Shown here in pieces: positions 1 to 8,586 of a stretch of DNA of 64,000 bases. The stretch's first letter is position 1. Each line of letters begins with the position of its first letter. The translations under genes and the position numbers were made by a program. The stretch is from Pantoea sp. GD03673 (GTDB lineage Bacteria; Pseudomonadota; Gammaproteobacteria; Enterobacterales; Enterobacteriaceae): contig NZ_JAOCKJ010000006.1 of NCBI RefSeq assembly GCF_029844725.1, positions 186,001-250,000 on the forward strand, given 5' to 3'. Below the pieces are notes generated by a model. That model was not told where the DNA came from, made no database searches, and saw only the letters and a list, made by a program, of their open reading frames with translations.

Positions 1-146
1 GCCGGTCCGTGAGAAATCCGGAAGAAGCGAAGGGACCGCGAAGCGGCGGTGAAGCAGGCCGGACGCCGGGATTGTTAAGGGGCGGGCGTCCGCCCCTTGA
101 CGCGTCCGCCTGCACGGAGAACCTGAAACTCCCCATCGCCTGGCGG

Positions 147-535
147 GCGAAACCTTCTCAGTGCCAGCCCGCTGCAAGCGAAACCCTCTCAGTACCAGCC
201 CGCTGCAAGCAAAACCTTCTCAATGCCAGCCCGCTGCAAACGAAACCTTCTCAGTGCCAGCCCGCTGCAAGCGAAACCTTCTCAACGCCAGCCCGCTGCA
301 AGCGAAACCTTCTCAACGCCAGCCCGCTGCAAGCGAAACCTTCTCAATGCCAGCCCGCTGCAAGTGAAACCTTATCTGTGCCAGCCCGCTGCAAGCGAAA
401 CCGTCTCAGTACCAGCCCGCTGCAAGCGAAACCGTCTCAGTACCAGCCCGCTGCAAGCGAAACCCTCTCAGTGCCAGCCCGCTGCAAGCGAAACCCTCTC
501 AGTGCCAGCCCGCTGCAAGCGAAACCCGCTCATAG
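147..535. repeat. 31-bp direct tandem repeat array, about 12 copies
   Basis: The core CCAGCCCGCTGCAAGCGAAA recurs with exact 31-bp spacing at 164, 195, 226, 257, 288, 319, 350, 381, 412, 443, 474 and 505, with degenerate copies at both ends. Units differ mainly at a few positions after the core, in the stretch reading CTCAGTG, CTCAATG or CTCAACG. There are no unique spacers, so it is not CRISPR. The unit has no stop codon in the plus frames, which makes long but meaningless reading frames. The array lies just past the end of speC, so on the minus strand it would form part of that transcript's 3' region. The function is not evident. Copy number could vary between strains, as in a VNTR. Confidence 0.95.
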
Positions 536-538
536 CAA

Positions 539-571
539 GCCCGCCGCCAGGCGAACCAAAGGCTGGCGGGC
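539..571 (-). terminator. GC-rich inverted repeat downstream of speC
   Basis: The arms GCCCGCC (539-545) and GGCGGGC (565-571) lie about 30 bases past the speC stop codon. They could form a transcript-ending hairpin. There is no clear U-run, so this may act as an mRNA 3' stabiliser or a weak terminator. Confidence 0.35.
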
Positions 572-598
572 CGCTACCCGCCTCTGCCCCCGCTCAGA

Positions 599-2752
599 TC
601 AGCGCCCCACCATCATATTCGCCACCAGATATTTGCGTCCCTGCTCATCCTCTTCGGTGTAAACACCCTGCAGCTCCGGCGAGAAGCCCGGCAGCAGATT
701 CAGCCCCGCTTCCAGCGCCAGGAAATAACGCTGCACCGCGCCGCCCCAGATCTCCCCTGGCACCACGCACAGCACGCCCGGTGGATAAGGCAGCGCACCT
801 TCTGCAGCAACACGGCCTTTGGCCTCGGCGACAGGCACCAGCTCCACGTCACCGCGAATATACGCCTGATGCGCATCCTGTGGATTGACGCTGACCGGCG
901 GGAACTCCGCAGCGCGGAACATCAGGCGCTGCAGATCCTTCACGTTGTGGCTGACGTAAAGATCGTGCATCTCCTGACAGAGGCGACGCAGGGTATATCC
1001 GGCATAGCGCTCCGCATTTTTACGGTAAATCGTCGGCAACACTTCGGCCAGCGGCGCATCCTCTTTAACGTGCTGCTCAAACTGCGCCAGCATCGCCACC
1101 AGATTTGCCATCTTCTCGGGGCTTTCGGCAGGGGTCAGCAGGAACAGGATCGAGTTGAGATCGCACTTCTCCGGGACGATGCCGTTCTCACGCAGGTAGT
1201 TCGCCAGGATCGTTGCCGGGATCCCGAATTCACGATATTCCCCGCTGGCGGCATCGATCCCCGGCGTGGTCAGCAACAGCTTGCAGGGATCGACCCGATA
1301 CTGATCGCGTGCGTATCCTGAAAAACCGTGCCATTTTTCCTGCGGTTCGAAGCTGAAGTAGCGCAGATCGCGGGCGATCGTCTCAGTGGGCGCATCCTGC
1401 CAGCGCTGCCCCGCAACCGTTTCTGGCACAAACGGCAGGATCATTTCACAGCGGTCCAGAATCGCTTTGCGCGCCTCAATACCCAGCGTGACGCACTCAT
1501 CCCACATGCGACGCCCCGCTTCGCCCTGATGCATTCTGGCGTTGATATCCAGCGCGGCAAACAGCGGATAAAACGGACTGGTGGACGCATGCAGCATAAA
1601 AGCATTGTTCAGTCGCTTGTGCGGGCAGAAGCGCCGCTGACCGCGAATGTGGTTATCTTTTTTGTGAATCTGCGAGGTCTGCGAAAAGCCTGCCAGCTGC
1701 TTATGCACGGACTGCGTGACAAAAATGCCGGGATCGTTCTCATTCAGCGTCAGGGTCAGCGGCGAACAGCCTTCCATTAGTGGAATGAACTGCTCATAGC
1801 CGAGCCACGCGGAATCAAACAGGATGTAATCACACAGATGACCGATGCGATCCACCACCTGACGCGCGTTATAGACCGTACCGTCGTAGGTGCCCAGCTG
1901 AATGATCGCCAGACGGAAAGGCCGCGCCTCCTCCGCACGTTGCGGAGCCACCGCCGCGATCTGCGCACGCAGATAGGCCTCATCAAAGCAGTGCGCGTCA
2001 ATGCCGCCAATAAAGCCGAAGGGGTTACGTGCGGCTTCAAGATACACCGGCGTCGCGCCCGCCTGAATCAGCGCGCCATGATGGTTCGACTTGTGATTGT
2101 TACGGTCAAACAGCACCAGATCGCCACGGGTCAGCAGCGCATTGGTCACCACTTTATTGGCGCTTGAGGTGCCGTTGAGCACAAAGTAGGTTTTGTCGGC
2201 GTTAAACACCTTTGCCGCATACTTCTGCGCATCTTTGGCGGAGCCTTCGTGGATCAGCAAATCGCCCAGTTTGACGTCGGCATTGCACATGTCAGAGCGG
2301 AAAACATTCTCGCCGTAGAAGTCATAGAACTGTTTCCCCGCCGGATGCTTTTTAAAGAACGCCCCGCCCTGATGTCCGGGGCAGGCAAAGGTGCTGTTCT
2401 GCATATCAACATAACGGGTCAGCGTCCCGAAGAAAGGCGGCAGCAGCGCCGCTTCATACGCCTGTGCAGCCGCTTCCAGCGCCATCCACTCCTGCGGTTC
2501 ACCGTTCAGCTCACCGCTGACGCCGGGCAAGTGCATCACCTCTTCTTCAAATGCATTGGCAACAAACACCGGCAGGTTAAAACCGGTGTGGCGCAGCAGT
2601 GCCAGCACGCCGCTGCGGGTATCTGCCAGTGAGACGACAACCGCCGCCACATCCGTAAAATCGGTGTTATCAAGCGTGACCACATCACGTGCGGTGTTCA
2701 GGGTCAGATTAGGTGCCACCGCGGCGCTGGCAGCAATTTTCAATGGTGTCAT
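599..2752 (-). CDS. speC: ornithine decarboxylase SpeC
   Basis: Catalyses PLP-dependent decarboxylation of ornithine to putrescine, the first step of the direct polyamine route in the cytoplasm. The 717-aa product is close to E. coli SpeC (711 aa). It has the N-terminal response-regulator-like wing domain (about 1-105), the aminotransferase-fold core with the PLP lysine in SVHKQLAGFSQ, and the C-terminal Orn/Lys/Arg decarboxylase domain with PYPPGVLCVVPGE. I chose ATG at 2752 because an AGGGAT ribosome site precedes it and the sequence then reads MTPLKIAAS. A TTG 42 bases upstream would add an unconserved extension. SpeC rather than the inducible SpeF is inferred from similarity and the absence of a potE antiporter beside it. 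It appears monocistronic with a long 5' leader. Confidence 0.95.
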   Translation of the reverse strand: MTPLKIAASAAVAPNLTLNTARDVVTLDNTDFTDVAAVVVSLADTRSGVLALLRHTGFNLPVFVANAFEEEVMHLPGVSGELNGEPQEWMALEAAAQAYEAALLPPFFGTLTRYVDMQNSTFACPGHQGGAFFKKHPAGKQFYDFYGENVFRSDMCNADVKLGDLLIHEGSAKDAQKYAAKVFNADKTYFVLNGTSSANKVVTNALLTRGDLVLFDRNNHKSNHHGALIQAGATPVYLEAARNPFGFIGGIDAHCFDEAYLRAQIAAVAPQRAEEARPFRLAIIQLGTYDGTVYNARQVVDRIGHLCDYILFDSAWLGYEQFIPLMEGCSPLTLTLNENDPGIFVTQSVHKQLAGFSQTSQIHKKDNHIRGQRRFCPHKRLNNAFMLHASTSPFYPLFAALDINARMHQGEAGRRMWDECVTLGIEARKAILDRCEMILPFVPETVAGQRWQDAPTETIARDLRYFSFEPQEKWHGFSGYARDQYRVDPCKLLLTTPGIDAASGEYREFGIPATILANYLRENGIVPEKCDLNSILFLLTPAESPEKMANLVAMLAQFEQHVKEDAPLAEVLPTIYRKNAERYAGYTLRRLCQEMHDLYVSHNVKDLQRLMFRAAEFPPVSVNPQDAHQAYIRGDVELVPVAEAKGRVAAEGALPYPPGVLCVVPGEIWGGAVQRYFLALEAGLNLLPGFSPELQGVYTEEDEQGRKYLVANMMVGR

Positions 2753-3316
2753 AACAGGATCCCTAACGTCAGGGAGGACGTGCCAGAGGCACAATTATGG
2801 GGACAGTGCCCCGGCGAATAATGAACCGTCAGAAGGCATGGTGCAGCGTGGAGAGCGGATCCACAGCCGCTGCCTGGCTGGCCTCACCGCATGGTGAATA
2901 ACGGAGCGTTCGGAAAAGAGGAAAACCCGGTGAGCGCCGGAAAAAGCGAACGGTAATCCGGGCAGATGCGCGGTGAACCGGACATGGCGACGTCCTCTGT
3001 GGTGAAGAAACAGGGTCAAAAAGTGGCGGTCATAATGTCATCTTTTTTATGCATGAACAACCCGACCCAGGCAATTATTCAGTCATGCAGCAAAAAGATA
3101 ACAGCATGATTTTTATGGCCTAATTATCATAAAAAATTCATAATTCGACTAATTATATGAATTATATGCAGATTTATGCATTGTGGTCATTGTCACTTTC
3201 AGCGGACTTTTCCGCCCCCTGCCACCGCCTTTACCCTAACAGGTGGCCCCTGACCTACCGCATTACCACGCGCAGGCGTAAACTGATCTCCACATTCCCA
3301 CTCTGCCGGAGGCTGC
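2753..3316. other. speC / acuI divergent intergenic region
   Basis: About 560 bases separate the divergent speC and acuI starts. The half near speC is GC-rich and holds the possible leader ORF. The half from about 3040 to 3190 is very AT-rich, with repeated AATTATA tracts, and is the likely site of both promoters. I cannot assign a specific regulator. Confidence 0.6.
2884..2985 (-). CDS. possible 33-codon leader ORF upstream of speC
   Basis: In the leader of speC, an ATG at 2985 follows AGAGGA with a 7-base gap. It opens a 33-codon proline- and phenylalanine-rich frame (starting MSGSPRICPDYR, ending LFTMR) that stops about 130 bases before the speC start. I see no clear similarity to the E. 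coli SpeFL arrest peptide, though size and position are alike. It could be chance, and expression is not shown by the sequence. Confidence 0.25.
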   Translation of the reverse strand: MSGSPRICPDYRSLFPALTGFSSFPNAPLFTMR

Positions 3317-4300
3317 ATGTTCAAGGCACTGATCATTGAAAATGACGAACAAGGTTACCGTTCCCTGCTGAAAGATCTCCCCGAATCCCAACTGCCCGAC
3401 TACGATGTCACGCTCGACGTCAGCTACTCATCTCTGAACTACAAAGATGCCCTGGCTATCTGCAACAAAGGCCCGATTGTGCGCCAGTTCCCGATGGTGC
3501 CGGGGATCGATTTTGTGGGCCGGGTGACGGCCAGCCGCCATCCTGACTGGAAAGAGGATGATGTGGCCCTGCTGACAGGCTGGGGCGTAGGTGAAAAACA
3601 GTGGGGCGGCCTGGCCCAGAAGGCCAGCGTCAGCGGCGACTGGCTGGTGCGCGTGCCTTCTTCTCTTAGCCCGCTGCAAACGATGGCAATCGGCACGGCG
3701 GGTCTGACCGCAATGCTCTGCGTGATGGCGCTGGAAAAACAGGGCATCACACCTGAACACGGGCCGGTGCTGGTGACCGGTGCCAGTGGCGGCGTCGGCA
3801 GCTATAGCGTGAGCCTGCTGGCGCGTCTGGGTTATCAGGTGATAGCCTCCAGCGGTCGCGCCAGCGACCATGCCTATCTTATTGATACGCTGGGTGCCAC
3901 GTCGGTCATTGACCGCAAAGAACTTTCCGAGCCCGGCAAACCGCTGGCAAAAGAGCGCTGGGCCGCCGCGATAGACAGCGTCGGCAGCCACACGCTGGCT
4001 AACGTGCTGGCCGGTATCCAGCGGCACGGCGCGGTTGCTGCCTGCGGCATGGCTCAGGGACTCGACCTGCCAGCCAGCGTCGCACCCTTTATTTTACGTG
4101 GCGTCACGCTGACCGGCGTCGACAGTGTGATGTGCCCGAAACCGCTTCGTCAGCAGGCGTGGCAACGACTCGGTGAGCTGCTGGATAGCGATCGGCTCAG
4201 CAAACTGGGCCGGGTGATCCCGCTGAGTGAAGCCAGAGAGGGTGCGCAGGCATTGCTGGATGGCAACGTTCAGGGCAGGCTGATTGTCGACTGCCGTTAA
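3317..4300 (+). CDS. acuI: AcuI/YhdH-type acrylyl-CoA reductase, MDR family
   Basis: A medium-chain dehydrogenase/reductase of 327 aa, collinear with E. coli YhdH (AcuI, 324 aa), which reduces acrylyl-CoA to propionyl-CoA with NADPH. Visible marks are the N-terminal GroES-like domain with SSLNYKDALA and PGIDFVGRV, the LTGWGVGE segment, and the Rossmann motif VTGASGGVGS near residues 150-160. There is no zinc-ligand cysteine set, as expected for this zinc-free branch. The ATG at 3317 is preceded by GGAGG at good spacing. It is transcribed alone, divergent from speC and convergent with the CinA-family gene. Substrate identity is inferred from the family; broader enoyl or quinone reduction is possible. 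Confidence 0.85.
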   Translation: MFKALIIENDEQGYRSLLKDLPESQLPDYDVTLDVSYSSLNYKDALAICNKGPIVRQFPMVPGIDFVGRVTASRHPDWKEDDVALLTGWGVGEKQWGGLAQKASVSGDWLVRVPSSLSPLQTMAIGTAGLTAMLCVMALEKQGITPEHGPVLVTGASGGVGSYSVSLLARLGYQVIASSGRASDHAYLIDTLGATSVIDRKELSEPGKPLAKERWAAAIDSVGSHTLANVLAGIQRHGAVAACGMAQGLDLPASVAPFILRGVTLTGVDSVMCPKPLRQQAWQRLGELLDSDRLSKLGRVIPLSEAREGAQALLDGNVQGRLIVDCR

Positions 4301-4307
4301 CCCGTTT

Positions 4308-4826
4308 TTAAAGGCGCGTATCCCGCGCCTTTATCGATCGGCTCGCCAGCCGTTTTATCAGCCCTTCCAGCGCGAACTGCGTGCCCTGCTCCATCACCGA
4401 TTTCGGATCGCCGCTGAACTGATGGCACTCCGCATCATCTCCGCCGTCGGGCAATACCCAGCCAAACCAGATAGTGCCCGCTGGCGTACCATCTTCGCCA
4501 CCCTCGGGTCCGGCATAGCCGGTAATCGATAATCCCACCGGTTCACCTGAGCGGGCGCAGGCACCCTGCACCATCTCACGCGCCGTCTGTTCGCTTACCG
4601 CCGTGTGCTGTTTCAGCGTGTCAGGGTGAACCCCGAGCAGACGGATTTTGGCATTTTCGCTGTAGGTCACGAAACCACTGGTATAGAAATCGCCGCTGCT
4701 TTCCACCGCAGCCAGCGTCATGCTGATCAGCCCGGCGGTACAGGATTCGGCGGTCGTCAGATGAAGCCCGGAGGAGAGTAAAATATTGCCCAGTTGTTCA
4801 GCTGTTTGATTTAATGATTTTGCCAT
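4308..4826 (-). CDS. CinA C-terminal-domain family amidohydrolase
   Basis: A stand-alone CinA C-terminal domain of 172 aa, the family of nicotinamide-nucleotide amidohydrolase PncC, which deamidates NMN to nicotinate mononucleotide in NAD recycling. Conserved blocks are TTAESCTAG, GFVTYSENAK, HTAVSEQTAREM, SITGYAGPEGGEDGTPAGT and FSGDP. It resembles E. coli YdeJ more than YgaD (PncC) in the GYAGPEGGEDGTPAGT block and in length. YdeJ-type proteins lack clear biochemical assignment, so enzymatic activity is inferred. AGGAG lies just upstream of the ATG at 4826. It is convergent with acuI and sits upstream of the heme genes without forming an operon with them. Confidence 0.8.
   Translation of the reverse strand: MAKSLNQTAEQLGNILLSSGLHLTTAESCTAGLISMTLAAVESSGDFYTSGFVTYSENAKIRLLGVHPDTLKQHTAVSEQTAREMVQGACARSGEPVGLSITGYAGPEGGEDGTPAGTIWFGWVLPDGGDDAECHQFSGDPKSVMEQGTQFALEGLIKRLASRSIKARDTRL
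4310..4332. terminator. hairpin between convergent genes
   Basis: AAAGGCGCG (4310-4318) and CGCGCCTTT (4324-4332) form a 9-bp stem with a 5-base loop. It lies 10 bases past the acuI stop and overlaps the last codons of the convergent CinA-family gene. U-tracts are short on both strands, so it could end transcripts from both sides only weakly. Confidence 0.45.
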
Positions 4827-4917
4827 TATGGTCTCCTAAAGACTGTCCTGAACTCCAGGTATAGCGCAAAATCAGTGATAAAAAGCTTGCAAGCCAATGT
4901 TTTTAAAGCGAAACGGT

Positions 4918-5694
4918 CTAAACCCGCAGCTGAATATGCGGCTGTCCGCTCCCGGCCTGTGTGACGACCTGCAGATCGGCCTGATACCAGCGCGTCAGCG
5001 TCTTTTCAGTCATCACCGTCTGCGGTGATCCCTGAGCCACCAGTCTGCCTGCGTGCAGCAGCAGTATGCGATCGGCCCACAATGACGCCAGATTGAGGTC
5101 ATGCAACACGGTGCAGACGGTGAGATCACCCGCACGCGTCAGCTGCCGCAGTAAACGCAGAGTTTGCTGCTGCCAGAAGAGATCCAGCGCCGAGGTCGGC
5201 TCATCCAGAAACAACCAGCCGCGTGGCCTGCCATCCTGCCAGAGCTGAGCCAGAACCCGCGCCAGCTGCACCCGCTGCTGTTCACCGCCGGAGAGCTGGC
5301 GGTAATTGCGCTGCGCCAGCGGTTCACAGCCCGTAAGCCGCATCACGTCTGCCACAATCTGCGACGTCTGCGCCGCTGGCCAGGGCGCACGGCCCATCGC
5401 CACCACTGACTGCGCCGATTGTGCAAAGGTCAGGTTGTTCTGCTGGCGCATCACGGCCCGGCGTCGCGCCAGCTGCTCACGCGGCCAGGCTGAGATCAAC
5501 CGATTGTCCAGAGAGCACTCGCCCCGATCGGGCGCTAAAAATCCGGTCAGCATTCGCAACAGTGTCGACTTGCCTGCGCCGTTAGGACCAATCAGCGCCA
5601 CCAGCTCGCCACCTGACAGCGTGACGTCAAGATTATCGATAACGGTTTTGCCGCCGTGCGCCAGACAGAGTCCCGTCGCCTGTAAAATTTGCAT
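4918..5694 (-). CDS. hmuV: heme ABC transporter ATP-binding protein HmuV
   Basis: The cytoplasmic ATPase that powers heme import with HmuU. The 258-aa protein shows Walker A GPNGAGKST (residues 36-44), signature LSGGEQQRV (about 134-142), Walker B WLFLDEP (about 160-166) and the switch-histidine loop VLHDLNLA. I set the start at ATG 5694, because the longer open frame upstream lies inside hmuU and is unconserved. The hmuU stop and hmuV start share one base (TGATG), so translation is probably coupled. It is the last gene of the hmuR-S-T-U-V cluster. Confidence 0.93.
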   Translation of the reverse strand: MQILQATGLCLAHGGKTVIDNLDVTLSGGELVALIGPNGAGKSTLLRMLTGFLAPDRGECSLDNRLISAWPREQLARRRAVMRQQNNLTFAQSAQSVVAMGRAPWPAAQTSQIVADVMRLTGCEPLAQRNYRQLSGGEQQRVQLARVLAQLWQDGRPRGWLFLDEPTSALDLFWQQQTLRLLRQLTRAGDLTVCTVLHDLNLASLWADRILLLHAGRLVAQGSPQTVMTEKTLTRWYQADLQVVTQAGSGQPHIQLRV

Positions 5695-6692
5695 CACACT
5701 AATCCTCGCTGCTGACGCAGGATCAGCCAGAGAAACCAGGGACCGCCAATCAGGCTGGTCAGTAACCCAACCGGCATCTCTGCCGGAACCACCAGGGTGC
5801 GTGCCAGGGTATCGGCGAGCAACAGCAGAATGGCTCCCGCCAGCGCTGAGCCAGGCAGCAGCCAGCGATGGTCGCCGCCAAGACAAAAGCGCATCACATG
5901 CGGCACCACTAATCCGACGAAACCAATTACGCCACTGATCGAGACCGCAGTGCCGACCAGCAGCGCACTGAGGATCAGCAACTGATGCTGGATACGTTTC
6001 ACATCAATGCCCATATAGTGCGCATCCTCTTCGCCCGCCTGCAGCAGGTTGAGAGGGCGGGCACGGCTCTGTAGCAACAGTAAAGCAGGCAGGATCAAGA
6101 GCAGGCAGATTAACAGCGCCGGCCACTGCGCCTGGCTGAGGCTGCCCATGCCCCAGAGGGAGAGCTGACGCAGTTGCTGGTCATCGCTCAGCCACGACAA
6201 CACGCCTACCGCCGCACCGCACAGCGCATTAATCGCAATGCCCACCAGCAGCAGCCGGGAGAGATTACCCTGTGCCAGCCGACTGAAACTGAAAATCAGC
6301 AGCGTTACCAGCAGGCTGCCGATAAATGCGGCGATCATCGGTAGCCACAATGCCAGCTGTGGCGGCAACGCCAGCGGCATAACAATGGCCAGCGCGACCG
6401 CTAGCCCTGCTCCGCTGCTGATACCCAGCAGACCGGGATCGGCCAGCGGGTTACGGAAAACGCCCTGCATCACCGCGCCAGAGACCGCCAGCGCCATGCC
6501 GATCACCACCGCCAGCAGCACACGAGGCAGGCGGATATTCAGCCAGATCTGCCAGATGAGATCGCTGCGCGGTGCCTGCCATAGCGTCCTGACCGACAGG
6601 GGCATCGCCCCCAGATTTGCCGCCAGCACCATCGCCACCAGCAGCATGCTCAACATCAGCGTCAGACCCCGCAGCGCCTTGCCATTAATCAT
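5694..6692 (-). CDS. hmuU: heme ABC transporter permease HmuU
   Basis: An inner-membrane permease of the FecCD/BtuC family, 332 aa with about ten hydrophobic segments. It moves heme from the periplasmic HmuT into the cytoplasm as a dimer with HmuV. Family marks include RLPRVLLAVVIGMALAVSGA near the N-terminus, NPLADPGLLGISSGAG, and GVIGFVGLVVPHVMR before the last helices. Its first 8 bases overlap the end of hmuT and its stop overlaps the hmuV start. This is a tightly coupled arrangement in the usual order. Confidence 0.93.
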   Translation of the reverse strand: MINGKALRGLTLMLSMLLVAMVLAANLGAMPLSVRTLWQAPRSDLIWQIWLNIRLPRVLLAVVIGMALAVSGAVMQGVFRNPLADPGLLGISSGAGLAVALAIVMPLALPPQLALWLPMIAAFIGSLLVTLLIFSFSRLAQGNLSRLLLVGIAINALCGAAVGVLSWLSDDQQLRQLSLWGMGSLSQAQWPALLICLLLILPALLLLQSRARPLNLLQAGEEDAHYMGIDVKRIQHQLLILSALLVGTAVSISGVIGFVGLVVPHVMRFCLGGDHRWLLPGSALAGAILLLLADTLARTLVVPAEMPVGLLTSLIGGPWFLWLILRQQRGLV

Positions 6693-7509
6693 GGTTCAGC
6701 GATTCCGCAGCCTGGCGCAATGTCACAATGGCCTGAGGCGTATCAAGGCCAAATCCCAGCAGCGCCTGGGTGTTAATGACCAGCAGATGCTGCTGCTGTC
6801 CGGCAGGCGTCAGCGCCAGGCCGGGTAACTGCCACAACTGCGCTTCACCGCCCAGGGTTTTCAGCCCCTCCTCGCCGATGACCACCAGATCCGGCGCGGC
6901 GGCGATCACGCCCTCCTGCGACAGCGCCTGGTAGTGCGGCACCGTCCCCATGGCATTCTCCAGCCCGGCGCTGCGGATTGCGCTGTCGGCGGCGGTCTGG
7001 TTTCCCGCCGCCATCGTTTTCATTCCGCTGTTTGCCATGATGTAGAGCACTTTTACCGGCAGCGGTGGCTGCGGCAGCGAGGGAATCTGCTGCATTATTT
7101 GCTGCGTCAGTGCCTGAGCTTTACTTTCACGCTGTAACGCCTGACCTACCGTGGTAATTTTCTGCGGAATCGCCTGCAGGCTGCTGTCGCCGCTGACCAT
7201 CACCACCCTGACGCCCGCGTGCGCAATCTGTTCCAGCACCCGCGACGGCTTTGCCTGCTCGCTGGCGAGTACCAGCGTCGGCTTCAGCGCCAGGATACCT
7301 TCAGCATTGAGCTGACGCATGTAGCCCACGTCCGGCAGTTTTGCAGCCTGCGCCGGACGCAGGCTGGTGCTGTCCCGCGCCACCAGCTGTGACTGCGCAT
7401 CCAGCGCGTAGATAATCTGGGTGACGTCACCCCCAATCGACACCACCCGCTCCGCCGCCAGCGAGGGCAGCGTCAGCAGCAGCAGGCATAACAGACCCGT
7501 TTTTTTCAT
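6685..7509 (-). CDS. hmuT: periplasmic heme-binding protein HmuT
   Basis: The periplasmic substrate-binding protein that hands heme to HmuU. It is 274 aa with a clear Sec signal peptide (KK followed by LLCLLLLTLPSLAA, cleavage near residue 19). The mature protein has the TroA-type cluster-III fold marks: RVVSIGGDVTQIIYALDA at its start, VGYMRQLNAEGILALKPTLVLAS, and a C-terminal FGLDTPQAIVTLRQ. Family members bind heme through Tyr/His side chains; I did not locate these individually. It overlaps hmuS upstream by 4 bases (ATGA) and hmuU downstream by 8 bases. Confidence 0.92.
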   Translation of the reverse strand: MKKTGLLCLLLLTLPSLAAERVVSIGGDVTQIIYALDAQSQLVARDSTSLRPAQAAKLPDVGYMRQLNAEGILALKPTLVLASEQAKPSRVLEQIAHAGVRVVMVSGDSSLQAIPQKITTVGQALQRESKAQALTQQIMQQIPSLPQPPLPVKVLYIMANSGMKTMAAGNQTAADSAIRSAGLENAMGTVPHYQALSQEGVIAAAPDLVVIGEEGLKTLGGEAQLWQLPGLALTPAGQQQHLLVINTQALLGFGLDTPQAIVTLRQAAESLNHD

Positions 7510-8537
7510 GCCGCCGCTCCTGGCGTGCGGAGTGTACTTACCTGCTCACGCCAGCAGGTCTGTTCTGGTGTGCCTTCCGTGCGCTGCCCGTAGAGCTGGG
7601 CGATCTGCGTGCCGTCGGCGGCGAACAGTTCCAGGCTGGTCACAAACCCATCGCCGGTGGGCTTGCGTGTGACCCAGCTTTCGCTGATCTGGTCCGCCAT
7701 CAGGTGCAGCGTAAAGCGGGGATTAAAGATGTTGAGCCAGTTATTTACTGGCAGCAGCGTCTCGACGTTGCCGGTGAAAATCTGGGTACAGCCACGGTTG
7801 CCGACAAATATCATGATCTCATTGCCCGCCTGCTGTGCCATCTGTAATAGACGCTCAAGCGCATCGTTACCGACCTGCCAGGCGAGATCCTCGCCCACGG
7901 CGCGAAATGCCTGCGGCCGGGATACCTGATGGCGCTTCAGCAGCGCAAAAAACTGATGAACATTGGTCATGGCACGCCATTCACGGTCAATGGCGGTGGC
8001 ATCCGTCTTTTCACTCAGGACAGCAGCGGCAACCGGCTCAACCACCAGAGGCATCGCAGCGGCGTCAGTGACGTCGGCGATCAGCGCGTGCCATGCCGCC
8101 ATGCGGGTCTGCGCCGTCGCATAGATTTTCAGCACCGCATCGCCGTGGCGATCAAAGATCTGAATGCTGTGGCGCTCGCCCTGCGCGCCTGACTCCTGCA
8201 GGGCAAAGGCGCTGCACCACTGTCCGACAAACAGACGCAGGTCGAGCGCACGGGGATTAAGGACAAGCCCACCCTGTGCGCCGATCTGCACATTCTGGTA
8301 TTCGCCCAAATGCTCATGCACCGCATAGGCGTTACGGGTAATGCTTTTGGTTTCGCCGACCGCGCTCAGCGCCGTCAGCAGCGCCGGAAAATCGTGTTTC
8401 AGCGCCACAGCATCGACGCCAATACGCGCTTCACACAGTTCCGCTTCGCTGATGCCGATCAGCGCGGCCAGGTCGCGGGCATATTTCTTCGGATGTTCAC
8501 CTTTAAGCGCGAGATAATGCTGATAAATCGGGTTCAT
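7506..8537 (-). CDS. hmuS: cytoplasmic heme-degrading/trafficking protein HmuS
   Basis: A ChuS/HemS-family protein of 343 aa made of two structurally repeated halves. Family members bind imported heme in the cytoplasm and release iron by ring opening, or pass heme on. The conserved stretches GEHPKKYARDLAAL, RNAYAVHEHLG, LDLRLFVGQW, EWRAMTNVHQFFALLKRH (with the candidate heme-ligand region), GNRGCTQIFTG, LNIFNPRFTLHL and LFAADGTQIAQLYGQRTEG match E. coli ChuS throughout. ATG 8537 was chosen by alignment to ChuS and by AGGAG upstream; the 23-residue extension in the longer frame is unconserved. It is 49 bases past hmuR and overlaps hmuT by 4. Confidence 0.92.
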   Translation of the reverse strand: MNPIYQHYLALKGEHPKKYARDLAALIGISEAELCEARIGVDAVALKHDFPALLTALSAVGETKSITRNAYAVHEHLGEYQNVQIGAQGGLVLNPRALDLRLFVGQWCSAFALQESGAQGERHSIQIFDRHGDAVLKIYATAQTRMAAWHALIADVTDAAAMPLVVEPVAAAVLSEKTDATAIDREWRAMTNVHQFFALLKRHQVSRPQAFRAVGEDLAWQVGNDALERLLQMAQQAGNEIMIFVGNRGCTQIFTGNVETLLPVNNWLNIFNPRFTLHLMADQISESWVTRKPTGDGFVTSLELFAADGTQIAQLYGQRTEGTPEQTCWREQVSTLRTPGAAA

Positions 8538-8586
8538 GGTTCTGGTTCTCCTGATCATGCCCTGCATCTGCGCAGGACGGCGGGGA

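Noticed and set aside
147..535. CRISPR array
   Set aside because: The repeats are contiguous at 31 bp with no unique spacers, and no cas gene is in the window.
9..888. Long plus-strand open frames rich in SPLQAKPSQCQPAAS-type repeats
   Set aside because: They come from the 31-bp array, whose unit lacks stops in the plus frames. They run into speC on the other strand and have no ribosome site.
2753..2794. TTG start of speC at 2794
   Set aside because: It adds 14 unconserved residues without a good ribosome site. ATG 2752 fits the SpeC N-terminus.
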